The notes under the pieces were generated by a model. That model ran no database searches and was not told the origin of the DNA. It worked only from the letters and a program-made list of their open reading frames with translations. Below are positions 27,828 to 36,316 of a stretch of DNA of 64,000 nucleotides, piece after piece. Where the stretch lies: contig JAFYSZ010000019.1 of assembly GCA_017559135.1 (NCBI GenBank), positions 1-64,000 of the forward strand, read 5' to 3'. Position numbers and translations under genes: made by a program. The stretch comes from Bacteroidales bacterium (lineage in GTDB: Bacteria; Bacteroidota; Bacteroidia; Bacteroidales; P3). The stretch's first letter is position 1; each line of letters begins with the position of its first letter.

Positions 27828-30311
27828 ATGACAAACAAAGAATACAAAAATTGGTATAAAGCACTGCTAAGAATCCAGAGATATTGCAAACGAATTATTC
27901 AATCTTTTAGAAGATCGCAGAAAATTGATTGGATTTTATTAGGTATTTTGATTTTAATGATACCTATATGGCTCGGCATTTCGGAAAAATTATATTCTTG
28001 GCTTAATATAAAAAATATCACAGATTTCCTTAACGGAAAAGAACTTTTTAATCTATCTATTTGTTTTATTATCTCAAGTTTTGCGATCTGGTGGTGGTAT
28101 AAAATTTGGAAAGATGAAGACATTAGACCTTATAGATTGGGAATAATCCTTTTTTTATTCAGCATTTTAGTTTTTGATAATAACTTTACTTACGTAAATA
28201 TAGTAGGCATAATAAATTACAAAGTTTTTTTTCTGTTTTTGCTGAAAGTTTCATTCTATATAATGGCTTTAAAATTTTTTCTAATACCTGTTATTATTTC
28301 TAATTTCTGGAAATTCATAGTAGAAATAGCAAAAAAAGTCAAAGGTTATTTTAAAGAATTTATAGAGAACAGTAACTTTTATAAAGAAATAAAAGAGGTT
28401 ATAAGAAAACTAATCTACAAAAAAGAAAATAAAGAACCAGAATTAAAAGGTTTTTCGGTTGACAATACAGAAATAAAACTTGAAGACAACCAAATAAAAT
28501 ACGCAGAAACATTAGTAAAAAAGTTAAAAAATACTGATTTAAGTAAAGAATCTTTTGCAGTAGGCATAACAGGAGAATGGGGATCGGGCAAAAGTACGTT
28601 TCTCAATACTATGAAAGAAAAAATAGAGAAGGAAGATTTTGCAGAAATTGTAGAATTTAATCCTTGGCTTTGCAACTCTCCTGAGCAGGTTACGCAAGAT
28701 TTCTTTGCAACACTTATTGATAAATTATCGCCAAAGCATAGTACATTATCAAGAACGATAAATAAATATGCAAAATTGCTAAACAAAATAGCAAAACCAA
28801 GCCTTAGCATTTTTGGAATAGACTTAGACCTAACGCCAGGCGATGATAGTCTTGATGAATTAAAAGAAAACATTTCCAAAAAATTAGCAATTCTTCCAAA
28901 AAAAGTAGTAATCCTAATAGACGACACAGACCGACTTGAAGGAAACGAAGTCTTTGAAATTCTAAGACTAATAAGAAACACAGCAGACTTTAAAAACGTA
29001 ATCTACATAGCAACCTACGACAAAGAATACGTTACAGACGTACTAGAAAACAAAATCAACGGCCCTTCCGCATACTTAGAAAAAATATTCCAAACAGAAG
29101 TTCATCTACCAAAGACAAGGAATTATTTATTATGGAGTAGATTAGAAAGAGAATTAAATGAATACTTTCAATTTGATGGCATAGATATTATAAATTACGT
29201 AGAAGATCAAAATTTAGTTCTGAAAGTATTAACAAATTATCGTCAAATAAAAAGATTTACTAGACACTATATAACATATAGAGATTATATAAATAAGGAT
29301 AGTATATTAGCACAAGACATTGATATAAGATGCTTATTTTGGATAGAACTTTTACAAATGTATGACAAAGAAACTTATAACACACTTGCAAAAAATTATA
29401 CTATTTTACTTAACGATAGCGACGATCACTTAAAACTTCAATTAAAAAGTGAACAAGATATATCACTTAAATTAAAAGATGAGACATTAAATATTTTAAA
29501 CATAATATTTCCAAAGGATAATAATACAGATATTCAACACAAAGCAAATTATGATAAATATTTTTCTTTAAACATATCTCCTTTTGAAGTTTCTATGATT
29601 GAATATATTACAGCTATTTCATATAATGGAGAGGATAAAATGAATAATGCAAAAGCAACAATAAATAGATGGGTGAATATAGAGAAAAAGCATGATGATT
29701 CTATTGTTACTCGTTTTAGAACTTCTCTCCAATACTTAAATGCTATAGATCATTCTGAAAATTATATTTCACTTATACTTTATTTTGCATTAATTAGAAA
29801 AGGCAACTTTAATAAAATTAAATCTCTACTAGAAAAAAAAGAAATAGGTCAAGATGCTTCGGAAATAATAAGTGAAATTATTAAAAGATGGTTCAATTCA
29901 GAGATTGATAATTATGAATTTAATGAAAAATTAATTCGTTTAAGTGAATTTCTAAATCAAATGTATCACTATTATACAATAAATGACGAGGGTTATATGC
30001 TTAAAAATCCTAAATATTTTATTGATAATGAAAAAATAGAAGAACTTTTGTTTTCAATAATGCAAAAATTGATTAATAAAAATGATATTGAGGATATTTA
30101 TTTTTCAAAAATTTATAGAAATTGTATCGCAGTTAATGAAGAACTTCAAGACATTTCTGGCGAAATAATAGATATTGAATACAAACAATTACCTAAATTT
30201 AGAAGTATTTTTAACAATTTTTCTAATCAAAATGTAATGTGTCCTACTTTTGTAGAATTTAAAAAGGCATATGAGGATATGTTGAGTCAAATGGATAATA
30301 AACAAAATTAA
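27828..30311 (+). CDS. Membrane KAP-family P-loop NTPase
   Basis: 827 residues. Four hydrophobic segments lie in the first about 165 residues (WILLGILILMIPIWLGI, LSICFIISSFAIWWWY, LGIILFLFSILVF, FLFLLKVSFYIMALKFFL). Walker A GEWGSGKST is at about 248-256 and the Walker B-like VVILIDDTDRLEG near 360, followed by RNTADFKNVIYIATYD, the typical KAP arrangement. The C-terminal about 350 residues are helical, very AT-rich in DNA and unrecognised. KAP NTPases are membrane-associated; the F-plasmid phage-exclusion protein PifA belongs to the family. Role here unknown; it is followed by a broken small membrane ORF and a WD40 protein, suggesting an accessory module. Confidence 0.9.
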   Translation: MTNKEYKNWYKALLRIQRYCKRIIQSFRRSQKIDWILLGILILMIPIWLGISEKLYSWLNIKNITDFLNGKELFNLSICFIISSFAIWWWYKIWKDEDIRPYRLGIILFLFSILVFDNNFTYVNIVGIINYKVFFLFLLKVSFYIMALKFFLIPVIISNFWKFIVEIAKKVKGYFKEFIENSNFYKEIKEVIRKLIYKKENKEPELKGFSVDNTEIKLEDNQIKYAETLVKKLKNTDLSKESFAVGITGEWGSGKSTFLNTMKEKIEKEDFAEIVEFNPWLCNSPEQVTQDFFATLIDKLSPKHSTLSRTINKYAKLLNKIAKPSLSIFGIDLDLTPGDDSLDELKENISKKLAILPKKVVILIDDTDRLEGNEVFEILRLIRNTADFKNVIYIATYDKEYVTDVLENKINGPSAYLEKIFQTEVHLPKTRNYLLWSRLERELNEYFQFDGIDIINYVEDQNLVLKVLTNYRQIKRFTRHYITYRDYINKDSILAQDIDIRCLFWIELLQMYDKETYNTLAKNYTILLNDSDDHLKLQLKSEQDISLKLKDETLNILNIIFPKDNNTDIQHKANYDKYFSLNISPFEVSMIEYITAISYNGEDKMNNAKATINRWVNIEKKHDDSIVTRFRTSLQYLNAIDHSENYISLILYFALIRKGNFNKIKSLLEKKEIGQDASEIISEIIKRWFNSEIDNYEFNEKLIRLSEFLNQMYHYYTINDEGYMLKNPKYFIDNEKIEELLFSIMQKLINKNDIEDIYFSKIYRNCIAVNEELQDISGEIIDIEYKQLPKFRSIFNNFSNQNVMCPTFVEFKKAYEDMLSQMDNKQN

Positions 30312-30323
30312 GGACAAATAAAT

Positions 30324-30482
30324 ATGGGGATATTAACACAAGATATTGGTTTATTGTTTTAGTTAACTCTTATAATAGGGCTATTAGTTCTTATTGCTCC
30401 TTTAATTATCTTTCTATGTGTAGTAAAATATACACGCAATAAAGAAAAAAACATAGAAAAAAATAAAGAGTCCAATAAATGA
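30324..30482 (+). pseudogene. Small one-helix membrane ORF interrupted by an in-frame TAG
   Basis: From the ATG at 30324 the frame reads MGILTQDIGLLF, then TAG (30360-30362), then 39 more sense codons with a hydrophobic helix (LTLIIGLLVLIAPLIIFLCV) and a Lys-rich tail, ending TGA at 30480-30482, which overlaps the WD40 gene's ATG by 4 nt (ATGA). The translational coupling supports the whole 53-codon frame being coding. A single TGG to TAG change would explain the stop (GLLFW). The N-terminus faintly resembles ATP synthase subunit b. No in-frame ATG follows the stop. Either a recent nonsense mutation, a sequencing error, or read-through. Confidence 0.6.
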
Positions 30483-31576
30483 AAGAAAAAATTTATTTAA
30501 TCTTTGGTTTAGTAATTTTATTCTTTGCTTTGCCGTTTCAAAGTGCTTTTTCGCAAAGGCAAAAGTCTTTTGTGTGTGCAAAAACTATTAAATCAAGTCA
30601 AAGTCGCATTAATTCCGCAGAGTTTAGCCCTGATGGGAAATACATTCTTAGCGTTGCGGAAGATAGAATGATTAAAACAAGGAACGCAAACAATTATCAA
30701 CTTCGTTTAGTGATAGAAAAGCATAAGCGATTCTTTATTTCAACATCATTTAGCAATGAAGGTGCTGTTAGAAAACGCATTTGCTGGGACAAAGACCATC
30801 AAACCTTAGACCCATTCAGTCCAAACACTCTTAAAGGCAAGAGGTTGTATAGTGCAGATGCAGAAACGGCATCATATAGTCCTGACGGAAAACATATAGT
30901 CTCTGTTTTACGCAATGGAAACATAAAAATATGGGACGCTATCAGCGGAAAAAGTCTCAAAACTCTAAAAGGACACTCTTCTTACGTTCATTCGGCAGAA
31001 TATAGCCCTTGTGGAAAATATATAGTCTCTACCTCATCGGACGAAACGCTTAAAATTTGGGACGCAAACACAGGCTCTTGCTTACAAACCTTAAAAGGAC
31101 ACAAAAGAAACATATATTCTGCAAAATATAGCCCTGATGGAATGCATATTGTTTCTGCTTCACTTGATTCTACTATTAAAATTTGGGACGCAAACACAGG
31201 AAAATGCTTGCAAACCTTAGAAGGACACACAAAATGCGTTAATACAGTAGAATATAGTCCTTGCGGAAAGTATATTGTCTCTGCATCAAATGATAAAACT
31301 ATTAAAATATGGGAGGCAAAAAGCGGTTCTTGCTTGCAAACTCTAAAAGGACATTCTTCTTACGTTTTTTCTGCACAATATAGTCCTGACGGAAAACAAA
31401 TTGTCTCTGCATCCGTAGATAAGACCATTAAAATATGGGACGCAAACAACGGAAATTGTCTTCAAACCTTAAAAGGACACGAAGATAGTGTGATTACCGC
31501 AAAATATAGTCCTGATGGCACAAAAATTATCAGCGGTTCAAGAGATGGAATTATTAAGATTTGGGAAGAGAAATAG
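30479..31576 (+). CDS. Exported seven-blade WD40 repeat protein
   Basis: 365 residues. Signal peptide-like N-terminus (IYLIFGLVILFFALPFQSAFS). Seven WD40 blades: the first is degenerate (INSAEFSPDGKYILSV), blades 3-6 are close copies of the unit LKGH...YSPDGK.IVSAS.D.TIKIWDAN.G.CLQT. The near identity of blades at DNA level points to internal duplication. Probably a periplasmic or surface protein-binding scaffold; the partner is unknown. Its ATG overlaps the stop of the interrupted small ORF. Confidence 0.9.
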   Translation: MKEKIYLIFGLVILFFALPFQSAFSQRQKSFVCAKTIKSSQSRINSAEFSPDGKYILSVAEDRMIKTRNANNYQLRLVIEKHKRFFISTSFSNEGAVRKRICWDKDHQTLDPFSPNTLKGKRLYSADAETASYSPDGKHIVSVLRNGNIKIWDAISGKSLKTLKGHSSYVHSAEYSPCGKYIVSTSSDETLKIWDANTGSCLQTLKGHKRNIYSAKYSPDGMHIVSASLDSTIKIWDANTGKCLQTLEGHTKCVNTVEYSPCGKYIVSASNDKTIKIWEAKSGSCLQTLKGHSSYVFSAQYSPDGKQIVSASVDKTIKIWDANNGNCLQTLKGHEDSVITAKYSPDGTKIISGSRDGIIKIWEEK

Positions 31577-31586
31577 GCATTTATTT

Positions 31587-32852
31587 TTACCAATCAACTT
31601 CTACGCTTGAAAATCCTATGAGGCTTTCGTAGTTATTACCTAATTCTCGGTGGTAAACAAAGACATTGTATTTGTTTTTGGTCTCAAAGTGATCGCCTTC
31701 TATCTCTTTTGTGGTGTATTCTTCGCTATTGTGTGGCTTGTAAAGGATTTGATAGTTGTAATAGCCTTGTTTTAAAAGCATTTTAAGGGTATAGCAGTTT
31801 AATTGTGAGTCAAAAGTAAAGCGATTCAACTCTGAACAACGCCAATTGCTCATTTCTCCAACAGCATAGTAGTTTCCTTCCATATTTAATTGTATTGGAA
31901 GATAGAAACAAACCCATGCGTAATCACTTCCAAGTTCTGGACTTTCTCCTATGTCGTTTCTTACATAGTATGCACCGTTTATGTCGGAGTAACTAACGTA
32001 TGGAATATGTGTTTTGATTTGTTCGAGTTTTAATCTCACAACATTCTCCCCTCCTACATAGTCTATGTTTTCTATAAAAGCGGTTCGGTGTCTTAGACTT
32101 GTAAAATCAAATTGTCTAAACTCGTTTCCTCCAAGGAATATATTCTCTGGCTTAAAGCGATAGTGCAATTCTCTACCTATGCTTTCGTTTAAGGGTAAGA
32201 ATCTTTCGTTATCTGTTCTTCCGTTTTGTTGTACTAAAACTTTTACGTCTTGATATGGATTGTTTAGTGAGGTTTGTCCTATTGTTCTAACGGTTACTTC
32301 TACTTCTTGTGCTTTATTTCTTAGTGAAGGTTCTCTTGTGGGTTTTATTTCTATGCCTGCTGTGGTTTGTTGGTCAAGATAGTAAAATCTTTTAGTGAAA
32401 ATAACTTTGTCGGGTTCGCCTTCGTGAAATACTTTAAGGATATAATTTCCGCTTTTGGTTGGTCGCATTTCTTCGGAAGGGATTGCTTGTTCGTAATGAA
32501 CATATCGGCAAAGGGTGTTAAAGGAATTGTTATATTTTTCAATGATTGCGGTTTCAAATCCGTCAATGTATTCGTATTGTTCAAGGTCGCTTTGTGTCCA
32601 ATCGCTATTACAATGAATTATTGTGTACTCATAGCGTCTTGTGTCTTCGGTTAATTCATCAAATTTCAAGATTAGAGATTCGTATTCGCCTAATCGTGCA
32701 ACGGGTAAGGAAAGATCCGCATTTTTACTCTCTAATTTCACGGTTTTAATCAGCGGAGAATAGACCATATCCGAATATACAAATTGGGCGTAAAGTGATT
32801 CTACGCCCAATAACAATATTATGAAAAAAAACGTTTTCGATAAAATTTTCAT
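31587..32852 (-). CDS. Type IX secretion system plug protein (DUF5103)
   Basis: 421 residues. Signal peptide at about 1-22. It matches the DUF5103 pattern from memory: FVYSDMVYSPLIKTVKL, YEYTIIHCNSDWTQSDL, QYEYIDGF, then IPYVSYSDINGAYYVRND, GNYYAVGEMSNW, GYYNYQILYKP. In Flavobacterium a homologue (Plug) closes the SprA translocon from the periplasm. Last gene of the pepD2-SPFH-pepP-plug run, 2 nt after the aminopeptidase. It supports a working T9SS for the sorting-domain proteins in the window. Confidence 0.85.
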   Translation of the reverse strand: MKILSKTFFFIILLLGVESLYAQFVYSDMVYSPLIKTVKLESKNADLSLPVARLGEYESLILKFDELTEDTRRYEYTIIHCNSDWTQSDLEQYEYIDGFETAIIEKYNNSFNTLCRYVHYEQAIPSEEMRPTKSGNYILKVFHEGEPDKVIFTKRFYYLDQQTTAGIEIKPTREPSLRNKAQEVEVTVRTIGQTSLNNPYQDVKVLVQQNGRTDNERFLPLNESIGRELHYRFKPENIFLGGNEFRQFDFTSLRHRTAFIENIDYVGGENVVRLKLEQIKTHIPYVSYSDINGAYYVRNDIGESPELGSDYAWVCFYLPIQLNMEGNYYAVGEMSNWRCSELNRFTFDSQLNCYTLKMLLKQGYYNYQILYKPHNSEEYTTKEIEGDHFETKNKYNVFVYHRELGNNYESLIGFSSVEVDW

Positions 32853-32854
32853 TT

Positions 32855-34246
32855 TTATAGAGACATTTGTTCTTCTATTTCAGAAACTGTTTTTGGAATA
32901 TACTTTCCTAATAGTCTGCAACCATCTTTTGTTACTAAAAGGTCGTCTTCTATTCTTATTCCTCCAAAATCTTTGTAGGTTTCTAAGACTCTGTAATCTA
33001 TAAAGTCTTTGCATTTATTTTCTGCTTTCCATTTATCAATCAAGGCAGGAATAAAATAACAGCCTGGTTCGTTTGTGATTACAAATCCTTCTTGTAATTC
33101 TCTTCCAAGACGCAATGAAGAAAGTCCAAATTGAGTTGAACGCACGTTTTTCTTGTCATAGCCTACGTAATTTTCACCATAGTTTTCCATATCGTGAACA
33201 TCTAATCCCATCATGTGTCCTAAACCGTGAGGCATAAACAATCCCATTGCTCCTTCTTTGACTGCTTCTTGAATATTGCCTTTCATTATTCCTAATTCTT
33301 TCAATGCAGAGCCTAAACGTGTAACTGCTGCAAGATGTATTTCAGAATATTTTACTCCTGGCTTAACTAAACTTGGCACAAGTTGTTGTGCTGCAAGCAC
33401 TGCTTCGTAAACATCTTTTTGACGTTGAGAAAATTTTCCTCCAACAGGCACTGAACGAGTTATATCTGAACAATAACCCATAGGATTTTCGCAACCAGCG
33501 TCAGAAACTATCATTCTCTCTTTCTTTATTTGCAAAGAATGATCGTGTCCGTGAAGAATTTCGCCGTGAGTTGTTAAAATAATAGGGAAAGACACAGGAC
33601 CGCCACCGCTAAGTGCGATTCCTTCCATTGCTCCTGCTATTTCATATTCGTATGTTCCTTCTTTTGCTGCCATTTTCATCATTGTAGTGTGCATTAAGTA
33701 AGCATTATCAACTGCTTTCTCAATTTCTACAATTTCTTCTTCCGACTTGATTGAACGTTGCTTTACACAAGCGTTTATTAACTCAACACTAACGTATGCT
33801 TTCACATATTCTCTTTCAATATGCAAAAGTTCTGCTATGAAATTAACGTTTTCTGCTCTGTAAGGTGGTGTAAAGTGAACTTTTCTTCCTGCAAAAACAG
33901 CCTTATCCAAGAAAGCACGAAGGTCGGTTATTGTTCCAACATTATCAACTCCTATTTCTTCTGCTCTATCTCTTAGGCTTGGCACAGGACCTGTCCAAAT
34001 TATGTCGTCCATATCTACTTCCTCGCCAAACAAATATTCTTTTCCTTCGTCAATATCAATAACGCCTACAAGATTTTGCAAAGCGTATGCAAAGAAATAA
34101 CGAAATGTACTATCTTGTCTAAAAGTGTATGTATTTGCTGGGTAGTTAAAAGGGCTATCTCCATTACCTAAGATAAGGATAACACCACTTTTAACATCTT
34201 TCATCAATTGTTTTCTTCTGTTTATGTAGGTTTCTTTTGCGAACAT
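32855..34246 (-). CDS. pepP: Xaa-Pro aminopeptidase (M24B)
   Basis: 463 residues. An N-terminal creatinase-like domain (about 1-170) is followed by the pita-bread domain with metal ligands in IVSDAGCENPMGYCSDITRS, the His of PHGLGHMMGLDVHD, ITNEPGCYFIP and GIRIEDD. It removes N-terminal residues before proline in the cytosol, complementing the DPP-IV-like and PepD enzymes. It lies in an operon between the SPFH-like gene and the plug gene. Confidence 0.94.
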   Translation of the reverse strand: MFAKETYINRRKQLMKDVKSGVILILGNGDSPFNYPANTYTFRQDSTFRYFFAYALQNLVGVIDIDEGKEYLFGEEVDMDDIIWTGPVPSLRDRAEEIGVDNVGTITDLRAFLDKAVFAGRKVHFTPPYRAENVNFIAELLHIEREYVKAYVSVELINACVKQRSIKSEEEIVEIEKAVDNAYLMHTTMMKMAAKEGTYEYEIAGAMEGIALSGGGPVSFPIILTTHGEILHGHDHSLQIKKERMIVSDAGCENPMGYCSDITRSVPVGGKFSQRQKDVYEAVLAAQQLVPSLVKPGVKYSEIHLAAVTRLGSALKELGIMKGNIQEAVKEGAMGLFMPHGLGHMMGLDVHDMENYGENYVGYDKKNVRSTQFGLSSLRLGRELQEGFVITNEPGCYFIPALIDKWKAENKCKDFIDYRVLETYKDFGGIRIEDDLLVTKDGCRLLGKYIPKTVSEIEEQMSL

Positions 34247-34259
34247 ATTATTTTATTTT

Positions 34260-34667
34260 TTAATTTAAGTTTTGTAATGTATTATTTCTTTTTCCTGCTT
34301 CAAGAATAGGAAGATTTGCTTCGGTAGGTATATAAATCACTGTTTTTTCGTTAAGATTTGATTGATTTCTTACCCAAAGATATTGAATATAAGTAGAAGT
34401 CAAAGTTCCGTTTTCAATCTTTATTGCCTCTGCTGCACCTTTTGCTCTTTCGATTTCGGCTTTTGCATTTAATTTTTCGGCTTCAAGATTTGCTCTTGCT
34501 TCTTCTACCTTAATTCTTCTGTTTTGTTCTGCTTCTGCAAGTTGGGCTTTACCTCTCATTTCTTGACTCCAAACTCTGTAAACAGGCATTCCAAACATTC
34601 CAATCCCTATAAAAGCCAATACTGCTATTATTAAAATTACTACGTGTTTAGGTTTAATTGTGTACAT
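34260..34667 (-). CDS. Small membrane protein resembling the tail of SPFH/prohibitin proteins
   Basis: 135 residues. One N-terminal membrane helix (VVILIIAVLAFIGIGMFG), then a charged Ala/Glu/Lys helix (ARANLEAEKLNAKAEIERA) and a C-terminal YIQYLWVRNQ...VIYIPTEANLPIL segment like the end of SPFH proteins, but the SPFH domain itself is missing. It may be a membrane scaffold. It sits 4 nt after pepD2 and 13 nt before pepP. Confidence 0.75.
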   Translation of the reverse strand: MYTIKPKHVVILIIAVLAFIGIGMFGMPVYRVWSQEMRGKAQLAEAEQNRRIKVEEARANLEAEKLNAKAEIERAKGAAEAIKIENGTLTSTYIQYLWVRNQSNLNEKTVIYIPTEANLPILEAGKRNNTLQNLN

Positions 34668-34671
34668 AAGG

Positions 34672-36126
34672 CTAAATATTTTTTAATATTTCTAATGTAT
34701 GTTTCCAATAAAGTTCTACGGTTTTTATTTCTAAGCGTTCGTCAGGTGAATGCACGCCTCGAAGAGTTGGACCGTAAGAAATCATATCCATTCCTGGATA
34801 TTTTTCTCCAATCAATCCGCATTCCAATCCTGCGTGTATTGCTCTTACTATTGGTTCTTTATTAAATAATTTCTTGTAAGCATCAACCGCTATTTTTAAT
34901 ATCTTACTTTCTGGATTAGGAGCCCAACCCGGATAACCATCTCCGTGTTCTACATCTGCTCCTGCTAATAAGAAACAACTTTCTACTCTGTATGCTGCTG
35001 CGTATTTAGCACTTTCTACCGAAGAACGTTGAGATGTTGTGATAAAGAAGTGATCTTCTTTCATTTTTACTGAGGCTAAATTTGTAGAAGTTTCAACAAA
35101 TCCCGGTATTTCTCTACTCATTGCCAATACTCCGTGAGGACAAGCATACAAAACATTCAAAAGATTGTCTTGACTCAACATATCTACTACAAATTCTGGC
35201 TTTTCTGCTTCCGAAAGAATGATTTCCATATCTGGTTCTGTGGTGCGGAATTCGTATTTCAAATCTACTGCAAATTTTTCTACGATTTCTTTCATCAATT
35301 CCACATCTTCTTTTGCTACAACAAAGGTTGCATTTGCTTCTCTTGCGATTGCGTTACGAAGATTTCCTCCTTCAAAACAAGCAAGTCTTAAATCCATTTC
35401 TTTATCCAAAGACCAAAGAATACGATTCAATAATTTGTTTGCACAAGCCAATCCTTTATTGATGTCATCTCCTGAGTGTCCTCCTTTAAGTCCTTTAACC
35501 ATTATTTTAAATGCAGGAGCGTCTGGTGTTTCTTCTTTATCGTAAGGAAGTTTTGCAACAGTGTCTATTCCACCTGCACAACCTATGAAAATTTCTCCTT
35601 CATCTTCGCTATCAAGATTAAGAAGTATTCTACTTTTTAATACATCTGCTGAAAGGGCTTCTGCTCCTGATAGTCCTGTTTCTTCATCTACTGTGAATAA
35701 ACACTCAATTGGTCCGTGTTCTATATCGTTTGCGTCCAATATTGCTAAGGCTGTTGCAACTCCAATGCCGTCATCTGCTCCCAAAGTAGTGCCATCGGCT
35801 TTTAACCATTCGCCTTCTATTTTTGGAACAATGGCATCTTTTTCAAAATCAAAGACTTTATCGCTATTTTTCTCACATACCATATCTATATGTGATTGTA
35901 AGCAAACCCAAGGTGAGTTTTCTTTTCCTTTTGTTGCTCCTTTACGAATTATTACGTTACCAATTTCGTCTGAAACGTACTCTAAGTTTCTTTCTTTTGC
36001 CCAATTGACTAAGTATTCTGTCATTTTTTCTTCGTGTTTTGAAGGTCTTGGGATTGAAAGTATTTCTCCAAAAAATCTAAATAGGCTTTTTGGTTCTAAA
36101 TCTGCTAAAATGCTGTTGTTTGCCAT
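34672..36126 (-). CDS. pepD: Aminoacyl-histidine dipeptidase (M20 family), copy 2
   Basis: 484 residues, same length and motifs as the copy at 13813: QSHIDMVCEKN, GADDGIGVATAL, TVDEETGLSGAE, LKGGHSGDDI, HAGLECGLIGE, HSPDERLEI. The proteins are clearly diverged, so this is an old paralogue rather than a recent duplicate. Cytosolic dipeptidase. First gene of its operon, downstream of the 21-bp ladder L5. Confidence 0.94.
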   Translation of the reverse strand: MANNSILADLEPKSLFRFFGEILSIPRPSKHEEKMTEYLVNWAKERNLEYVSDEIGNVIIRKGATKGKENSPWVCLQSHIDMVCEKNSDKVFDFEKDAIVPKIEGEWLKADGTTLGADDGIGVATALAILDANDIEHGPIECLFTVDEETGLSGAEALSADVLKSRILLNLDSEDEGEIFIGCAGGIDTVAKLPYDKEETPDAPAFKIMVKGLKGGHSGDDINKGLACANKLLNRILWSLDKEMDLRLACFEGGNLRNAIAREANATFVVAKEDVELMKEIVEKFAVDLKYEFRTTEPDMEIILSEAEKPEFVVDMLSQDNLLNVLYACPHGVLAMSREIPGFVETSTNLASVKMKEDHFFITTSQRSSVESAKYAAAYRVESCFLLAGADVEHGDGYPGWAPNPESKILKIAVDAYKKLFNKEPIVRAIHAGLECGLIGEKYPGMDMISYGPTLRGVHSPDERLEIKTVELYWKHTLEILKNI

Positions 36127-36185
36127 ATCTTTTTTATTTAATTCTCTTTATTGTTTTAACGACTTTATTTGCTTAATATTTTTTT

Positions 36186-36316
36186 CTTTGATTTTTTATT
36201 TTTTTTCTATGATTTTTTATTTTTTTTCTTTGATTTTTTAAATTTTTTCTTTGATTTTTTCAATTTTTTCTTTGATTTTTTTTAATTTTTCTTTGATTTT
36301 TTTTGACCCCTCTTAG
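36186..36316. repeat. Seven-step 21-bp ladder (L5)
   Basis: CWWWG-type pentamers start at 36186, 36207, 36228, 36249, 36270, 36291 (CTTTG, with CTATG at 36207) and 36312 (CTTAG), all exactly 21 bp apart. Between 36181 and 36300 nearly every C and G belongs to a rung; the spacers are T-rich. The last rung overlaps the stop codon of the YeiH-type gene. The unit is about TTTTTTCTTTGATTTTTTA. Confidence 0.92.

Noticed and set aside
30324..30362. Remnant of an ATP synthase operon based on the MGILTQDIGLLF start
   Set aside because: Resemblance to subunit b is limited to about ten residues, and no other ATP synthase gene is present.
35561..36241. 226-codon open frame antisense to pepD copy 2
   Set aside because: It lies opposite a clear gene, has biased composition (Ser/Phe/Ile-rich) and ends in low-complexity repeats; it is a shadow frame.
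36181..36316. CRISPR array
   Set aside because: The 21-bp period has no unique spacers and no cas genes are nearby; rungs are only five bases long.
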